Assembly (NCBI RefSeq): GCF_002251855.1 | Contig: NZ_NOXW01000020.1 | Span: forward strand, 186,001 to 250,000 | DNA: 64,000 bases | Direction of reading: 5' to 3' | From: Rhodoferax sp. TH121 | Lineage (GTDB): Bacteria > Pseudomonadota > Gammaproteobacteria > Burkholderiales > Burkholderiaceae_C | Shown here: in pieces, positions 16,066 through 25,600 of the stretch | How the letters are laid out: each line of letters opens with the position of its first letter | Numbering within the stretch: the first letter of the stretch is position 1 | Notes under the pieces: model-generated | What the model saw: the letters and a program-made list of their open reading frames with translations, nothing else | Database searches by the model: none | Told to the model about the DNA's origin: nothing | Position numbers and translations under genes: made by a program

Positions 16066-17670
16066 CTAATGGACTTCCGCCAATCGCCGCACATGGTGTT
16101 TGTTGACAAGAATGGCGCGGCACCGGTTGAGTTCGAAGTCTTTCCTGTCGATGCCCCAGCCCAGCTCTTCGCTGGCGGCCTGGGCCAGGGTCTCCAGCGC
16201 TGTGGCATCCAGATGGCCCAGAAAGGCCGCCAGGCTGCGGTGCAGCACCAGATCGGACAAGTGGACCACCCCGGTCAGGCGGCACAGGCGACGCAGGGAT
16301 TGTATGTCCCCCCCATCGAAGCCCAGGTCGGTGGCGGGAATGGGCAGGCCGGCGGTGGATACCGCTCGCGTCTTGCCCAGCAGTGCCAGCACCGCATCGG
16401 TGGCCTCCTCGGCCAGGGCGCGGAAGGTGGTCCACTTGCCACCTACCAGGTTCACCACCGCAATGGCGCGCGCTGCCTGCGGGCCGTCCACGATGACATG
16501 GTGGTCGCGCGAAATCTTGCCGGGTGTGCCCGGCGCGGCATTGCGTGAATGCAGCGTGGCCAGTGGCCGCACGCCGACAAAGGTATAGACGATCTGCTCA
16601 CGCGCAAAGTGCAGGCGTGGGAACACCTCGTGCAGCACGGCCAGCAGGTAGTCGATCTCGGAGGCATCGGTCTGCACCCGGTCGGGGTCGGTCACGGGAA
16701 TGTCGGTGGAGCCGGCCAGTACGCGCCCGTTGAAGGGGTAGACGATGCACACCCGCCCGTCCTTGGCCTCGAAATACACCATGCGGCCCTGCAGCGCGGC
16801 CAGCAGCGCCGGGTGGTCCAGCACCAGGTGTGAGCCCTTGGTGCCCACCAGGCGTCCGCCCGGCACGCTGAACAGGGTGCTGAGCTGTTCCAGCCACGCG
16901 CCGGTGGCGTTGACCACCGTGTCGGCCGTCACATGCACCTCGGTGTCCAGCACGGTGTCGCGCAGCGTGAGCCGCTGGCCGTGCAAGGCGGTCAGGGCGC
17001 AATGGTTGCTGACCACCGAACGGCGCTGGGCGCGGTGGCCATCGGCAATCAGCTCGTGCATCAGGCGTTCGGGATGGGTGATCCAGGCGTCGTAGAAGTG
17101 GGCGGTCCAGCGCACGTCGTCTGCCAGCAGCGCCTTGTCTGCGGCGCTGGTCGCTTGCACATGGTGCCCGGGCAGCGAGCGATTTTTGCGGCCCATCAGC
17201 GCGTACAGCATGAGGCCCAGCCACACGGCCAGCACCCCGCGCGAGCGTGCGGGCGGGTGTGCGCCAAAGAAGCGCAGCACGCTGCCAAACAGCCCTCCAA
17301 GCCGGGAGGACAGCGGTATCACCGTGTGCAAGGGCTGCACCAGGTGTGGCGCGGTGCGCAGCAGGTTGTTGCGTTCCTGGGCCGACTCCTGCACCAGTGA
17401 GAACTCGGCATTCTCCAGGTAGCGCAGGCCACCATGGATCATGCGCGAGGGGGCGCTGCTGGCGCCACTGCCCACGTCGCCCTTGTCAATCAGCAGGCAT
17501 TCCACACCCTGCAGGCACAGGTCCCGGAAGACGCCAATGCCATTGATGCCGGCACCGACGATGACCACCGGAAAGTGGCGCCCGTCGATGCTGGTAGGGC
17601 GGGTATGGGGGTGTGCCTCGGGGGAGGCGGCTGAGGGCGAGGGCGTGGCGTGCATGCAGGGCGGGTTCAT
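16066..17670 (-). CDS. GlpD-like FAD-dependent (polyol) phosphate dehydrogenase
   Basis: A 534-residue flavoprotein of the glycerol-3-phosphate dehydrogenase family. It shows the FAD motif VVIVGAGINGIGVFRDL, the family SGASSAPSRMIHGGLRYLE region and GGKWTTFR near residue 420. It may oxidise glycerol 3-phosphate, but pairing with an FGGY kinase, an aldolase and an ABC importer resembles erythritol-type (EryA/EryB) pathways, so another polyol phosphate is possible. The start overlaps the kinase stop codon by four bases (ATGA). The N-terminal 30 residues before the FAD motif are low-complexity and may be unstructured. Confidence 0.85.
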   Translation of the reverse strand: MNPPCMHATPSPSAASPEAHPHTRPTSIDGRHFPVVIVGAGINGIGVFRDLCLQGVECLLIDKGDVGSGASSAPSRMIHGGLRYLENAEFSLVQESAQERNNLLRTAPHLVQPLHTVIPLSSRLGGLFGSVLRFFGAHPPARSRGVLAVWLGLMLYALMGRKNRSLPGHHVQATSAADKALLADDVRWTAHFYDAWITHPERLMHELIADGHRAQRRSVVSNHCALTALHGQRLTLRDTVLDTEVHVTADTVVNATGAWLEQLSTLFSVPGGRLVGTKGSHLVLDHPALLAALQGRMVYFEAKDGRVCIVYPFNGRVLAGSTDIPVTDPDRVQTDASEIDYLLAVLHEVFPRLHFAREQIVYTFVGVRPLATLHSRNAAPGTPGKISRDHHVIVDGPQAARAIAVVNLVGGKWTTFRALAEEATDAVLALLGKTRAVSTAGLPIPATDLGFDGGDIQSLRRLCRLTGVVHLSDLVLHRSLAAFLGHLDATALETLAQAASEELGWGIDRKDFELNRCRAILVNKHHVRRLAEVH

Positions 17671-19163
17671 TCAAGGGGCTGGTTCAGCCGGGCAAAGATG
17701 GGTGCCATGTCGGTCCGCAGGGCTTCAAAGCTGGCCAGGTACTGGCGGTAAAAGCTGCGCAGCCCCTCGGTGGGCTGCACGGTCTGCAGCGTGGCCTGCA
17801 GTGGCTGCGTGGCGTGGCCCAAGGATGCGGCTGCAAACATGGCTGCGCCGCGCGCGCCACTCTCGTCCGCACCCGGGGTGAGTACCTGGCAGTCAAGCAG
17901 CGTGGCCAGCAGGGCGCTGAGCCGCGCATCGGCCGCGCCGCCGCCCAGTGCAAACAGGCGCGTACGCGGCAGGCCGCTGGCGGCCAGGGCGTTGAGGCTT
18001 TGTGCGTGCAGGGCCAAGACGCCCTCCACTGCGGCACGTGCCATATCCGCCCGCGTATGGAAGGCGCGTAGGCCCAGAAAGCCCGCACTCGCATCGCCGC
18101 CCCCGTTGATGAAGGGCAGGTAGCGCAGGCCGTTGGCACCCGGTGGTGAGGCGAAGGCGGCATCAATCAGCTCTGGGGCCGACAGCCGCAGGGTGCCGCC
18201 TAGCCATGTGGTGTTGGCCATGGCGGCGGCGCTGTTGTGCATATACATGACGGCGCTGCCCCCATCCAGCAGCACCACATTGCTGATGCTGGGCGAACCC
18301 GCTTGCAGAAAGCGGGCGATGGAACCGTCGATGGGCCCCACGGCGGCGTTGACGCACCAGGTGCCCAGCACGGCGGCCGTGTCTCCCGCCTGGGTGGCAC
18401 CCACACCGGCCATGGCGCCATACAGGTCGATCGCCCCCATGGCGATGGGAATGCCGGCGGACAAGCCGGTGGATGCGGCCACCTGTGGCAGCAGCGGGCC
18501 CAGCGGGCTGCCGCTGTCCTGCAGGCGCGCCAGCAAGCCGGGTTGCCAGGCCGCGCTGTCGGCTACGGCAAAGGCGTGCGCGGCAGGGCGCCGGCTGGTG
18601 CTGTCCAGCAGGCCAGCGGTGCTGGCGTCGCTGTAGTCGGTGGCGCGCGCACCGCACAAGACCATGGCCACATAGTCCTTGGCGAAGAACAGGGTGTGCG
18701 CCTGCTGGAAGGCGTCTGGCCGGCGGCTGGCGATGTCGGCTGCAATCATCGCGGGTTGCCCCGACCAGGGGCCGGTGCCCACACTGGCAAACAGCGCACC
18801 GGCTTCGCGCCGGGCCAAGGCATTGGAAATGGGGGTGGCGCGCTGGTCCGTGGAGGACACGGCAAAGTCGTCCTGCAGTGCGCCCTCAGCGTCCACCACA
18901 TACAAGCCGCCCCCATGGCCCACACAGGCCATGGCCGCCACCTGGGCTGCCCGTGCGCCCAGTTGCCAGCCCACCTGGGCCAGCACGTCCAGGATGAGGG
19001 GGCGTAGCACGGTGCCGGGCACCTGGCACAGCCCCGAGGCCGCGCGCTGCCAGGGAATGGCCGCACCGGCCTGTGCCAGCACGGCTCCCGAGCTCCCGTC
19101 AAACGCCGCAATTTTCAGACTCGTGGAGCCGAGGTCCAGGCCTATGTAGATATGACTTGCCAT
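17667..19163 (-). CDS. FGGY-family carbohydrate kinase
   Basis: Phosphorylates a sugar or polyol with ATP. The 498 residues have the two-lobe FGGY layout: GLDLGSTSLKIAAFD at the N-terminus (phosphate 1), GAIDLYGAMAGVGA around residue 240 carrying the probable catalytic Asp, and ALGGGAADARLSALL near residue 405 in the adenosine motif. The specific substrate cannot be told. It is first in the operon kinase-GlpD-like-GntR, divergent from the aldo/keto reductase gene, with two candidate operators in the 176-bp gap. Confidence 0.9.
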   Translation of the reverse strand: MASHIYIGLDLGSTSLKIAAFDGSSGAVLAQAGAAIPWQRAASGLCQVPGTVLRPLILDVLAQVGWQLGARAAQVAAMACVGHGGGLYVVDAEGALQDDFAVSSTDQRATPISNALARREAGALFASVGTGPWSGQPAMIAADIASRRPDAFQQAHTLFFAKDYVAMVLCGARATDYSDASTAGLLDSTSRRPAAHAFAVADSAAWQPGLLARLQDSGSPLGPLLPQVAASTGLSAGIPIAMGAIDLYGAMAGVGATQAGDTAAVLGTWCVNAAVGPIDGSIARFLQAGSPSISNVVLLDGGSAVMYMHNSAAAMANTTWLGGTLRLSAPELIDAAFASPPGANGLRYLPFINGGGDASAGFLGLRAFHTRADMARAAVEGVLALHAQSLNALAASGLPRTRLFALGGGAADARLSALLATLLDCQVLTPGADESGARGAAMFAAASLGHATQPLQATLQTVQPTEGLRSFYRQYLASFEALRTDMAPIFARLNQPLE

Positions 19164-19191
19164 GCAAAAGCGCCTTGTTGTTTTGATTACT

Positions 19192-19201
19192 TGTCATTAC
19201 A
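19192..19201. promoter_or_regulatory. candidate GntR operator, variant TGTCATTACA
   Basis: Lies 28 bp upstream of the kinase start. It matches the inverse of the site at 13310-13319 and forms a pair with the perfect palindrome 89 bp away. Confidence 0.5.
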
Positions 19202-19280
19202 GCACAGGATGCGCTGGTTTGCCAATACTAGGGTAAACCTCTATAAAAAACCTACATATGGACCGATAAACTCCTCGACA

Positions 19281-19290
19281 TGTCATGACA
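19281..19290. promoter_or_regulatory. candidate GntR operator, perfect palindrome TGTCATGACA
   Basis: Identical to 13222-13231. It lies 49 bp before the aldo/keto reductase start, with an additional TGTCA half-site at 19297-19301. The gap 19164-19339 is otherwise AT-rich promoter sequence. Confidence 0.55.
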
Positions 19291-19339
19291 ACTAGGTGTC
19301 AATGGCATGTGTCCACAGCATGCAAACAATGGAAAGAAC

Positions 19340-20311
19340 ATGAAGCAAAGCGTATTGGGAACGTCGGGAATCCAGTGCTCCGGCGTCGGCCTGGGCACCT
19401 GGGCCATGGGCGGGTGGATGTGGGGCGGCAATGACGACGGCGCGGCCATCCGATCCATCCATGCCGCACTGGACGCGGGTGTCAATTTCATCGACACCGC
19501 GCCGGCCTATGGCCTGGGCCACGCCGAAACCCTGGTGGGCACCGCCCTCCGGGGCCGGCGCGACCAGGTGGTCTTGGCCACCAAATGTGGGCTGGTGTGG
19601 CACACCCAGCGCGGCACCTTGTTCTTTAACGAAGAGGGCAAGGATGTGTACCGCTACCTGGGCAAGGATTCGATTGCGTACGAGGTGGAGCAAAGCCTGG
19701 CCCGCCTGAAGACCGACTACATCGACCTGTACTTCACCCACTGGCAGGACGCCACCACGCCCATTGCCGAAACCATGGGAGCGCTGCTGGCGTTGAAGAA
19801 ACAAGGAAAAATTCGCGCCATCGGCATCAGCAATGCCGACGAGGCCATCCTGGCCGAGTACCTGCGTTATGGCCCGGTGGATGCCATTCAGGAGCGCTAC
19901 AGCCTGCTGGACCGTGGCATCGAAAAAGACCTGCTTCCCCTGTGCAGGGCCAACCAGGTTTCGGTGCACGGCTACTCGTCGCTGGCGCTGGGGCTGCTGG
20001 CCGGCCCCATCGACCCCGCGCGCGTTTTCGGGGGCGACGACCAGCGAAAAGATAACCCCCGCTTCAGCGCAGCCAACCGCGCACACTTGGTGGATTTCTT
20101 CGCCGCGGTGGAGCCCATCCGCGCGGTCCACGGCTGCAGCTATGGGCAACTCATGATTGCCTGGTCCCTGTCCAACGTGGACGTGGCCTTGTGCGGCGCC
20201 CGCACACCCGCGCAGGCGCAAGACAACGCCGGTGCTGGCGCCATCACGCTGGCCCCCGGGGAGTTGCAGGCCATTGCCGCCGCCCAGACCCATTTGCACA
20301 CCATTGTTTAA
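19340..20311 (+). CDS. aldo/keto reductase
   Basis: A 323-residue NAD(P)H-dependent TIM-barrel oxidoreductase. I chose the ATG at 19340 because GGAAAG precedes it at good distance and the product begins MKQSVLGTSGIQCSG, the usual AKR start. The catalytic tetrad is visible as Asp (FIDTAPAYG), Tyr in the same motif, Lys (LATKCG) and His (YFTHWQD). The general pattern resembles the IolS/YhdN subgroup. It is cotranscribed with the aldolase ten bases downstream and is divergent from the kinase operon. It could reduce an aldehyde released by the aldolase (inference). Confidence 0.92.
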   Translation: MKQSVLGTSGIQCSGVGLGTWAMGGWMWGGNDDGAAIRSIHAALDAGVNFIDTAPAYGLGHAETLVGTALRGRRDQVVLATKCGLVWHTQRGTLFFNEEGKDVYRYLGKDSIAYEVEQSLARLKTDYIDLYFTHWQDATTPIAETMGALLALKKQGKIRAIGISNADEAILAEYLRYGPVDAIQERYSLLDRGIEKDLLPLCRANQVSVHGYSSLALGLLAGPIDPARVFGGDDQRKDNPRFSAANRAHLVDFFAAVEPIRAVHGCSYGQLMIAWSLSNVDVALCGARTPAQAQDNAGAGAITLAPGELQAIAAAQTHLHTIV

Positions 20312-20321
20312 AGGAAAACCC

Positions 20322-21155
20322 ATGAAAGAGATTCGCCTCCAACGGCTGTTCCAAAACGGCGGCTGTCTGGATATCGCCATTGACCACGGTGTCTGCAACG
20401 AGCCCTCGTTTCTGGACGGGCTGGAAGATATGCCCGCGGTGGTGGATGCACTGGTCAGCGCGCAGCCCGACGCCATCCAGATGAACTACGGCCAGGCCGA
20501 CCTGCTGCAGCGCCGCCCGGGCCGCACCAAGCCCGCGCTGGTGATGCGCGTGGACATGGGCAACCCCTACAACGCCACCACCCATCGGGTGATGTGGGCA
20601 CTTCTGCAGAACAAGAACGATCCGGTGTTGCCTGCAGTGCAGATGGATGCGGCCTGTGTGGTGGTCAACCTCTTTATGCTGCCCAATGAGCCCGACCTGT
20701 TCCGCCAGTGCGTGGAGAACATCTCTATCGTGCGTGCCGACTGCGACAAATACGGCATGCCCCTGATGATCGAACCGCTGGTGATGCGCCCGCACAGCGA
20801 AAAGGGTGGCTACATGGTGGACGGCGACGCCGAGAAGATCGTCACCCTGGTGCGCCTGGCGCGCGAGATGGGTGCCGACATCATCAAGGCCGACCCCACG
20901 GCCGATGCGAACGAATTCCACCGTGTGGTGGAAGCCGCCCGCTGCCCGGTGCTGGTGCGCGGCGGCGGCCGCGAAGACCTGCGCCAGGTCTTCGCCCGCT
21001 CTCGCACCCTGTTGGACCAGGGCGCCGTCGGCATGGTCTATGGCCGCAATGTGTACCAACACGCAAGCCCCAAAGCCGTGGTCAAAGCCCTGATGGCCAT
21101 GATCCATAACGGGGCCAGTGCGGAAGATGCCTGGGCGTTGTACGAAGGCAAGTAG
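20322..21155 (+). CDS. DeoC/LacD/DhnA-type class I aldolase
   Basis: A 277-residue aldolase of the DhnA/LsrF/FbaB group. The start at 20322 has AAGGAAAA upstream; a longer open frame in the track begins inside the aldo/keto reductase gene and was discarded. The Schiff-base lysine is probably in GADIIKADPTAD, followed by CPVLVRGGGRED near the phosphate-binding end. The N-terminal LDIAIDHGVCNEPSF matches the DHG motif of the family. It probably cleaves a phosphorylated ketose made by the kinase and GlpD-like enzyme. A dispersed repeat lies just after its stop. Confidence 0.88.
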   Translation: MKEIRLQRLFQNGGCLDIAIDHGVCNEPSFLDGLEDMPAVVDALVSAQPDAIQMNYGQADLLQRRPGRTKPALVMRVDMGNPYNATTHRVMWALLQNKNDPVLPAVQMDAACVVVNLFMLPNEPDLFRQCVENISIVRADCDKYGMPLMIEPLVMRPHSEKGGYMVDGDAEKIVTLVRLAREMGADIIKADPTADANEFHRVVEAARCPVLVRGGGREDLRQVFARSRTLLDQGAVGMVYGRNVYQHASPKAVVKALMAMIHNGASAEDAWALYEGK

Positions 21156-21172
21156 ACAAAGCCAGAAACAAA

Positions 21173-21234
21173 AACAGCTCCTAAATTAGGAGCTGTTAGC
21201 GCAGTATTCATAAAGGCTAGAGCCCTATTTGACT
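21173..21234 (+). repeat. dispersed repeat, copy 3 with perfect hairpin
   Basis: Contains AACAGCTCCT and AGGAGCTGTT as a perfect 10-bp stem with a 5-base loop (21173-21197), then AGCGCAGTATTCA and GCTAGAGCCCTATTTG. It lies between the convergent aldolase and outer-membrane channel genes and could act as a transcription terminator, although no T-run follows directly. Confidence 0.85.
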
Positions 21235-21235
21235 A

Positions 21236-22672
21236 CTATTTCTGCTCTGCAGCAGGCTCCGTCCAACCGCCGCCCAGCACCTTGTACAAGGTCACCAGGT
21301 TTTGCAGTTGCAGCGCCTGCACTTGCACCACCGCTTGTTGCGCGGTGAACAGCGAGCGCTGGGCGTCCAGCACGTCGAAGGAGCTGGCCACGCCGTTCTG
21401 GAAGCGCAGGTCGGTCAGGCCCATGCGGGTCTTTTCGGCTTCCAGTTGGGCGGTCTGCGCTTGCAGTTGCTCGCCCAGCGTGGCGCGCCCGGCCAGGGCG
21501 TCGGCCACTTCGCGGAATCCGGTCTGGATGGCTTTCTCGTACTGGGCCACCGCAATCTCCTTGTTCACCTTCGCAGCTTCCAGGTTGGCCTGGTTGCGGC
21601 CCGCGTCAAACAGGGGCATCAACAACTGGGGCACAAAACTCCAGGCGCTGGTGCCATTGCTGAACAGCTGCTCCAAGTCGTTGCTGGCTACGCCGGCGCT
21701 GGCCGTGAGCGTGATGCGCGGGAAGAAGGCCGCGCGTGCCGCGCCGATGTTGGCGTTCAGGGCGAGCAGGTTTTGTTCGGCCTGGCGCACATCGGGGCGG
21801 CGTACCAGCAGCTCTGAGGGCACACCGGCCGGCAGGTCGGCCACCAAGCCTTGCTCTGCCATGGACAAGCCGGCGGGCAGGTCGGTGGGCAGGGGCTGGC
21901 CGATCAGCAGCACCAGGGCGTTTTCGTCCTGGGCGCGCTGGCGGGTCAGTTGTGCCAGCGACACCTTGGCCGCCTCCAGCAGGCTTTGCGCGCTGCTGAG
22001 GTCCAGCTTGGACGCTGCATCGTTGTCAAACTTGAGCTGCATGAGGCGCAGGCTTTCCTGGCGCGTCTTCAGCGTCTCGCGGGTGGCGCGCAGCAGTTCG
22101 TCGTCGGCCAGCAGGTTCAGGTAGGTATTGGCCACCGACGCGATCAGGCTGATCTGCACCGTCTTGCGGGCTTCCTCAGAACCCAGCAGCTGGGCTTGGG
22201 CGGCCTGGCTGAGTGCGCGCACGCGGCCAAAAAAGTCCAGCTCGTAGGCGGTGACTGACAGGCCCGCGGTGTAGCTGCTGGTGACGGCGCCGTTGGCGGC
22301 TGGGCCGCGGCTGCCGTTGATGCCGGCGTTCACCGTGGGCAGCTGGTCTGCGCGCGCCACTTGCAGCTTGGCGCGGGTCTGCTCGATGTTGAGCGCGGCC
22401 ACGCGCAGGTCGCGGTTGTTTTCCAAGGACAGCTCAATCAGACGCTTGAGGCGCGCATCTTTGAAGAAGGCTTGCCATTCGGTCTCGGCGGCACTGCGTG
22501 CGTTGGCCTCGGCCGTGGGCAGCGCAGGGGCGGCGGCCACGGTGGGGAAGCTCTCGGCCACCGGTGCCGCAGGGCGGCTGAAGGTGGGGATGAAGCTGCA
22601 ACCGGCCAGCCACAGCGCGGCTGACAGGGTGGCCAGGCGCAAGGCCGGGCGTGTAATAGAAGGCTTACTCAT
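21236..22672 (-). CDS. outer-membrane efflux channel lipoprotein (OprM/NodT family)
   Basis: The TolC-like outer-membrane component of the tripartite efflux pump, 478 residues. I chose the ATG at 22672: it overlaps the end of the RND gene by eight bases and gives a proper lipoprotein signal ending LWLAGC. Two outer-membrane-factor repeats rich in alpha-helix follow (for example NRDLRVAALNIEQTRAKLQ and later QAQTAQLEAEKTRM). It is last in the operon adaptor-pump-channel. As the only TolC-like gene in the window it might also serve the type I secretion system downstream, which is speculation. Confidence 0.93.
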   Translation of the reverse strand: MSKPSITRPALRLATLSAALWLAGCSFIPTFSRPAAPVAESFPTVAAAPALPTAEANARSAAETEWQAFFKDARLKRLIELSLENNRDLRVAALNIEQTRAKLQVARADQLPTVNAGINGSRGPAANGAVTSSYTAGLSVTAYELDFFGRVRALSQAAQAQLLGSEEARKTVQISLIASVANTYLNLLADDELLRATRETLKTRQESLRLMQLKFDNDAASKLDLSSAQSLLEAAKVSLAQLTRQRAQDENALVLLIGQPLPTDLPAGLSMAEQGLVADLPAGVPSELLVRRPDVRQAEQNLLALNANIGAARAAFFPRITLTASAGVASNDLEQLFSNGTSAWSFVPQLLMPLFDAGRNQANLEAAKVNKEIAVAQYEKAIQTGFREVADALAGRATLGEQLQAQTAQLEAEKTRMGLTDLRFQNGVASSFDVLDAQRSLFTAQQAVVQVQALQLQNLVTLYKVLGGGWTEPAAEQK

Positions 22673-25600
22673 GGGAATCCACTCCGATCTGGTGTCCGTG
22701 TTCTGCGTCAAATTGGCGCTGGCGTTCGCTGCCCTTGAAGATGCTGCGCACCACCACAAAGAAGATGGGCACAAAAAACACCGCGAGGACCGTGCCTACC
22801 GCCATGCCACCGATCACACCGGTGCCAATGGCGCGCTGGCTGGCCGAACCCGCACCGCTGGCAATGGCCAGGGGCAGCACCCCCAGCATGAAGGCCATGG
22901 AGGTCATCACGATGGGGCGGAAGCGCATGTGCGCCGCGGCCAGGGCCGACTCGATCACGCTCTTGCCCTGGGCCTGCAGGTCCTTGGCAAATTCAATAAT
23001 CAAAATCGCGTTTTTGGCCGACAAACCGATGATGGTGATCAGGCCCACCTGGAAGTACACGTCATTGGCGTAGCCGCGGAACAGCGTGGCCAACACCACA
23101 CCCAGCACACCGAGCGGCACCACCAAGATCACCGACAGCGGGATGGACCAGCTCTCGTACAGCGCTGCCAGGCACAAGAAGACCGCCAGGATGGCAAACG
23201 CGTAGAGGATGGTGGCTTGTGAGCCGGCCTGCTTCTCTTGGCGCGACTGGCCGGTCCATTCAAAGCCGAAGCCGGCAGGCAGTTTGGCCGCCAGCTTTTC
23301 CATCTCGTCCATGGCGGCACCCGTGCTGAAGCCAGGGGCTGCAGCACCGCTGATGCGTACGGCGGGGTAGCCGTTGTAGCGCACGGTTTGCATGGCGCCC
23401 TTGATCCAGCGCGTGCTGGCAAAGGCGGACAGCGGCACGGCTTTGCCCTGGTTGTTGATGGCGTTGAACTTCAGGATGTCGTCGGGCTGCATACGCGCGG
23501 TGGCGTCGGCCTGCACCACCACGCGTTGCAGGCGGCCCGCATTGGGGAAGTCATTGATGTAGCTCGACCCCAGCGCCGTGGAGATGGTGCTGTTGATCGA
23601 ATCAAAACCCACACCCAGGGCGCTGGCCTTGTCGCGGTCAATGTCGATCTGCAACTGCGGCGCGTCTTCCAGGCCGTCGGGGCGCACCTGGGCCAGCACC
23701 TTGCTTTGCGAGGCCATGCCCAGCAGCTGGTTGCGTGCGCCAATCAGCGCGTCGTGGCCCTTGCCACCGCGGTCTTGCAGGCGGAATGTGAAGCCCGAGG
23801 CGGAGCCCAGCTCAGGGATGGGTGGGGGGCTGAGCGGGAAGATGAACGCGTCGCGGATACCCATGAGTGCCCCAAAGGCGCGGCCTGCCAAGGCCTCGGC
23901 CGACTGGCCGGGGCCCGGGCGCTCGGCCCAGTCCTTGAGCGTCACAAAGCCCAGCGCCGCGTTTTGGCCCTGGCCCGAGAAGCTGAAGCCCAGCACGGCG
24001 ACCATGCTTTGCACTTCGGGTTGTTTCAGGATGAAACCTTCCACCTGCTGCATCACATTGAGCGTGCGCTCTTGGGTAGCGCCCGGGGGCAGTTGCACGT
24101 TCACGATGATGGAGCCTTGGTCTTCACCGGGCAAAAAGGACGTGGGCAGGCGCATATAGACCACCGCCACGGCACCGATGATGGCCGCGTAGATAACGAG
24201 ATAACGGCCAGCCTTCTTGAGCAGGCGCATAACCACGCTCTCGTAGCCCTTGGCGGTACTGTTGAAGCGGCGGTTGAACCAGCCGAAGAAGCCGGTCTTG
24301 GCATGCGCGTGGCCAGCCTCCACGGGCTTGAGCAGCGTGGCGCACAGCGCGGGTGTGAGCGACAGGGCCAGGAAGGCCGAGAACGCGATGGAGCTGACCA
24401 TCACCGCCGAGAACTGGCGGTAGATATTGCCTACCGAGCCGCTGAAGAAAGCCAGCGGCACAAACACCGCAATCAGCACCACGGTCACGCCCACAATGGC
24501 GCCCGAGATCTGGCCCATGGCCTTTTTGGTGGCCTGCAGCGGCGGCAGGCCTTCTTCGCTCATGATGCGTTCGACGTTCTCCACCACCACGATGGCGTCG
24601 TCCACCACGATACCAATCACCAGCACCATGCCGAACATGGTCAGCACGTTGATGGACATGCCCAGCGCCAGCAGTGTGGCAAAGGTACCCAGCAGCGCCA
24701 CGGGCACCACGATGGTCGGGATGATGGTGTAGCGCCAGTTCTGCAAGAACAAGAACATCACCAGGAACACCAGCACCACGGCTTCGACCAGGGTTTGGGC
24801 CACTTGGGTGATGGAGATCTGCACGAAGCGCGAGCTGTCGTAGGGAATGCTCCACTTCACACCGGCGGGGAAGTAGCTTTGCAGCTGTTCCATGCGCTCA
24901 CGCACCGCCTTGGCTGCGGCCATGGCATTGCCGCTGGGCGACAGCTGCACGCCGATACCTACGGCAGGCTTGCCGTTCAGGCGGGCCGAGGTGGCGTAGC
25001 CCTGAGCACCCAGCTCGATGCGGGCCACGTCTTTGAGGCGCACGGCGGAGCCATCGGCGTTGGAGCGTAGGGCGATGTTGCCAAACTGCGCGACGCTGCC
25101 CAGCTGGCCGTTGACCACCACGGTGGCAGCAATGCTCTGGCCGGTGATGTTGGGCAGGTCACCAATGGCACCCGACGACACCTGGGCGTTTTGCGCGCGG
25201 ATGGCGGCATTCACTTCGGCGGTGGACAGGTTGAAGGCCGCCAATTTGGCGGGGTCCACCCAGACGCGCATGGCGCGCTCGGTACCGAACAGCTGGGCCT
25301 GGCCGATGCCGGGCAGGCGTTGCAGCTCGGGCACGATATTGCGCGAGGCGTAGTCACCGAGCTGGACCGTGTCGAGCTCTGGGTTGTCCGAGGACAACAT
25401 GGTGAACAGCAAGAAGTTGGCGCGCGATTTGTCTACGCGCACACCTTGTTGTGTCACCGCCGCAGGCAAGCGCGGGCTGGCGCGCGACAGACGGTTTTGC
25501 ACGTCCACTTGGGCCAGGTCGGCGTTGGTGCCGGTCTCAAAGGTCAGCGTGAGGCTGCCGGAGCCGTCGGCCTGAGCCACCGACTCCATGTAGATCAGGC

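Noticed and set aside
16052..16435. N-terminal extension of the GntR protein to 376 residues
   Set aside because: The extra 128 residues lie antisense-free but fully within the GlpD-like gene in another frame and have no similarity to GntR proteins; the GTG at 16051 has a good ribosome-binding site.
23238..25070. 610-codon plus-strand ORF opposite the RND pump gene
   Set aside because: Extremely His/Gly/Gln-rich shadow frame antisense to a complete AcrB-like gene.
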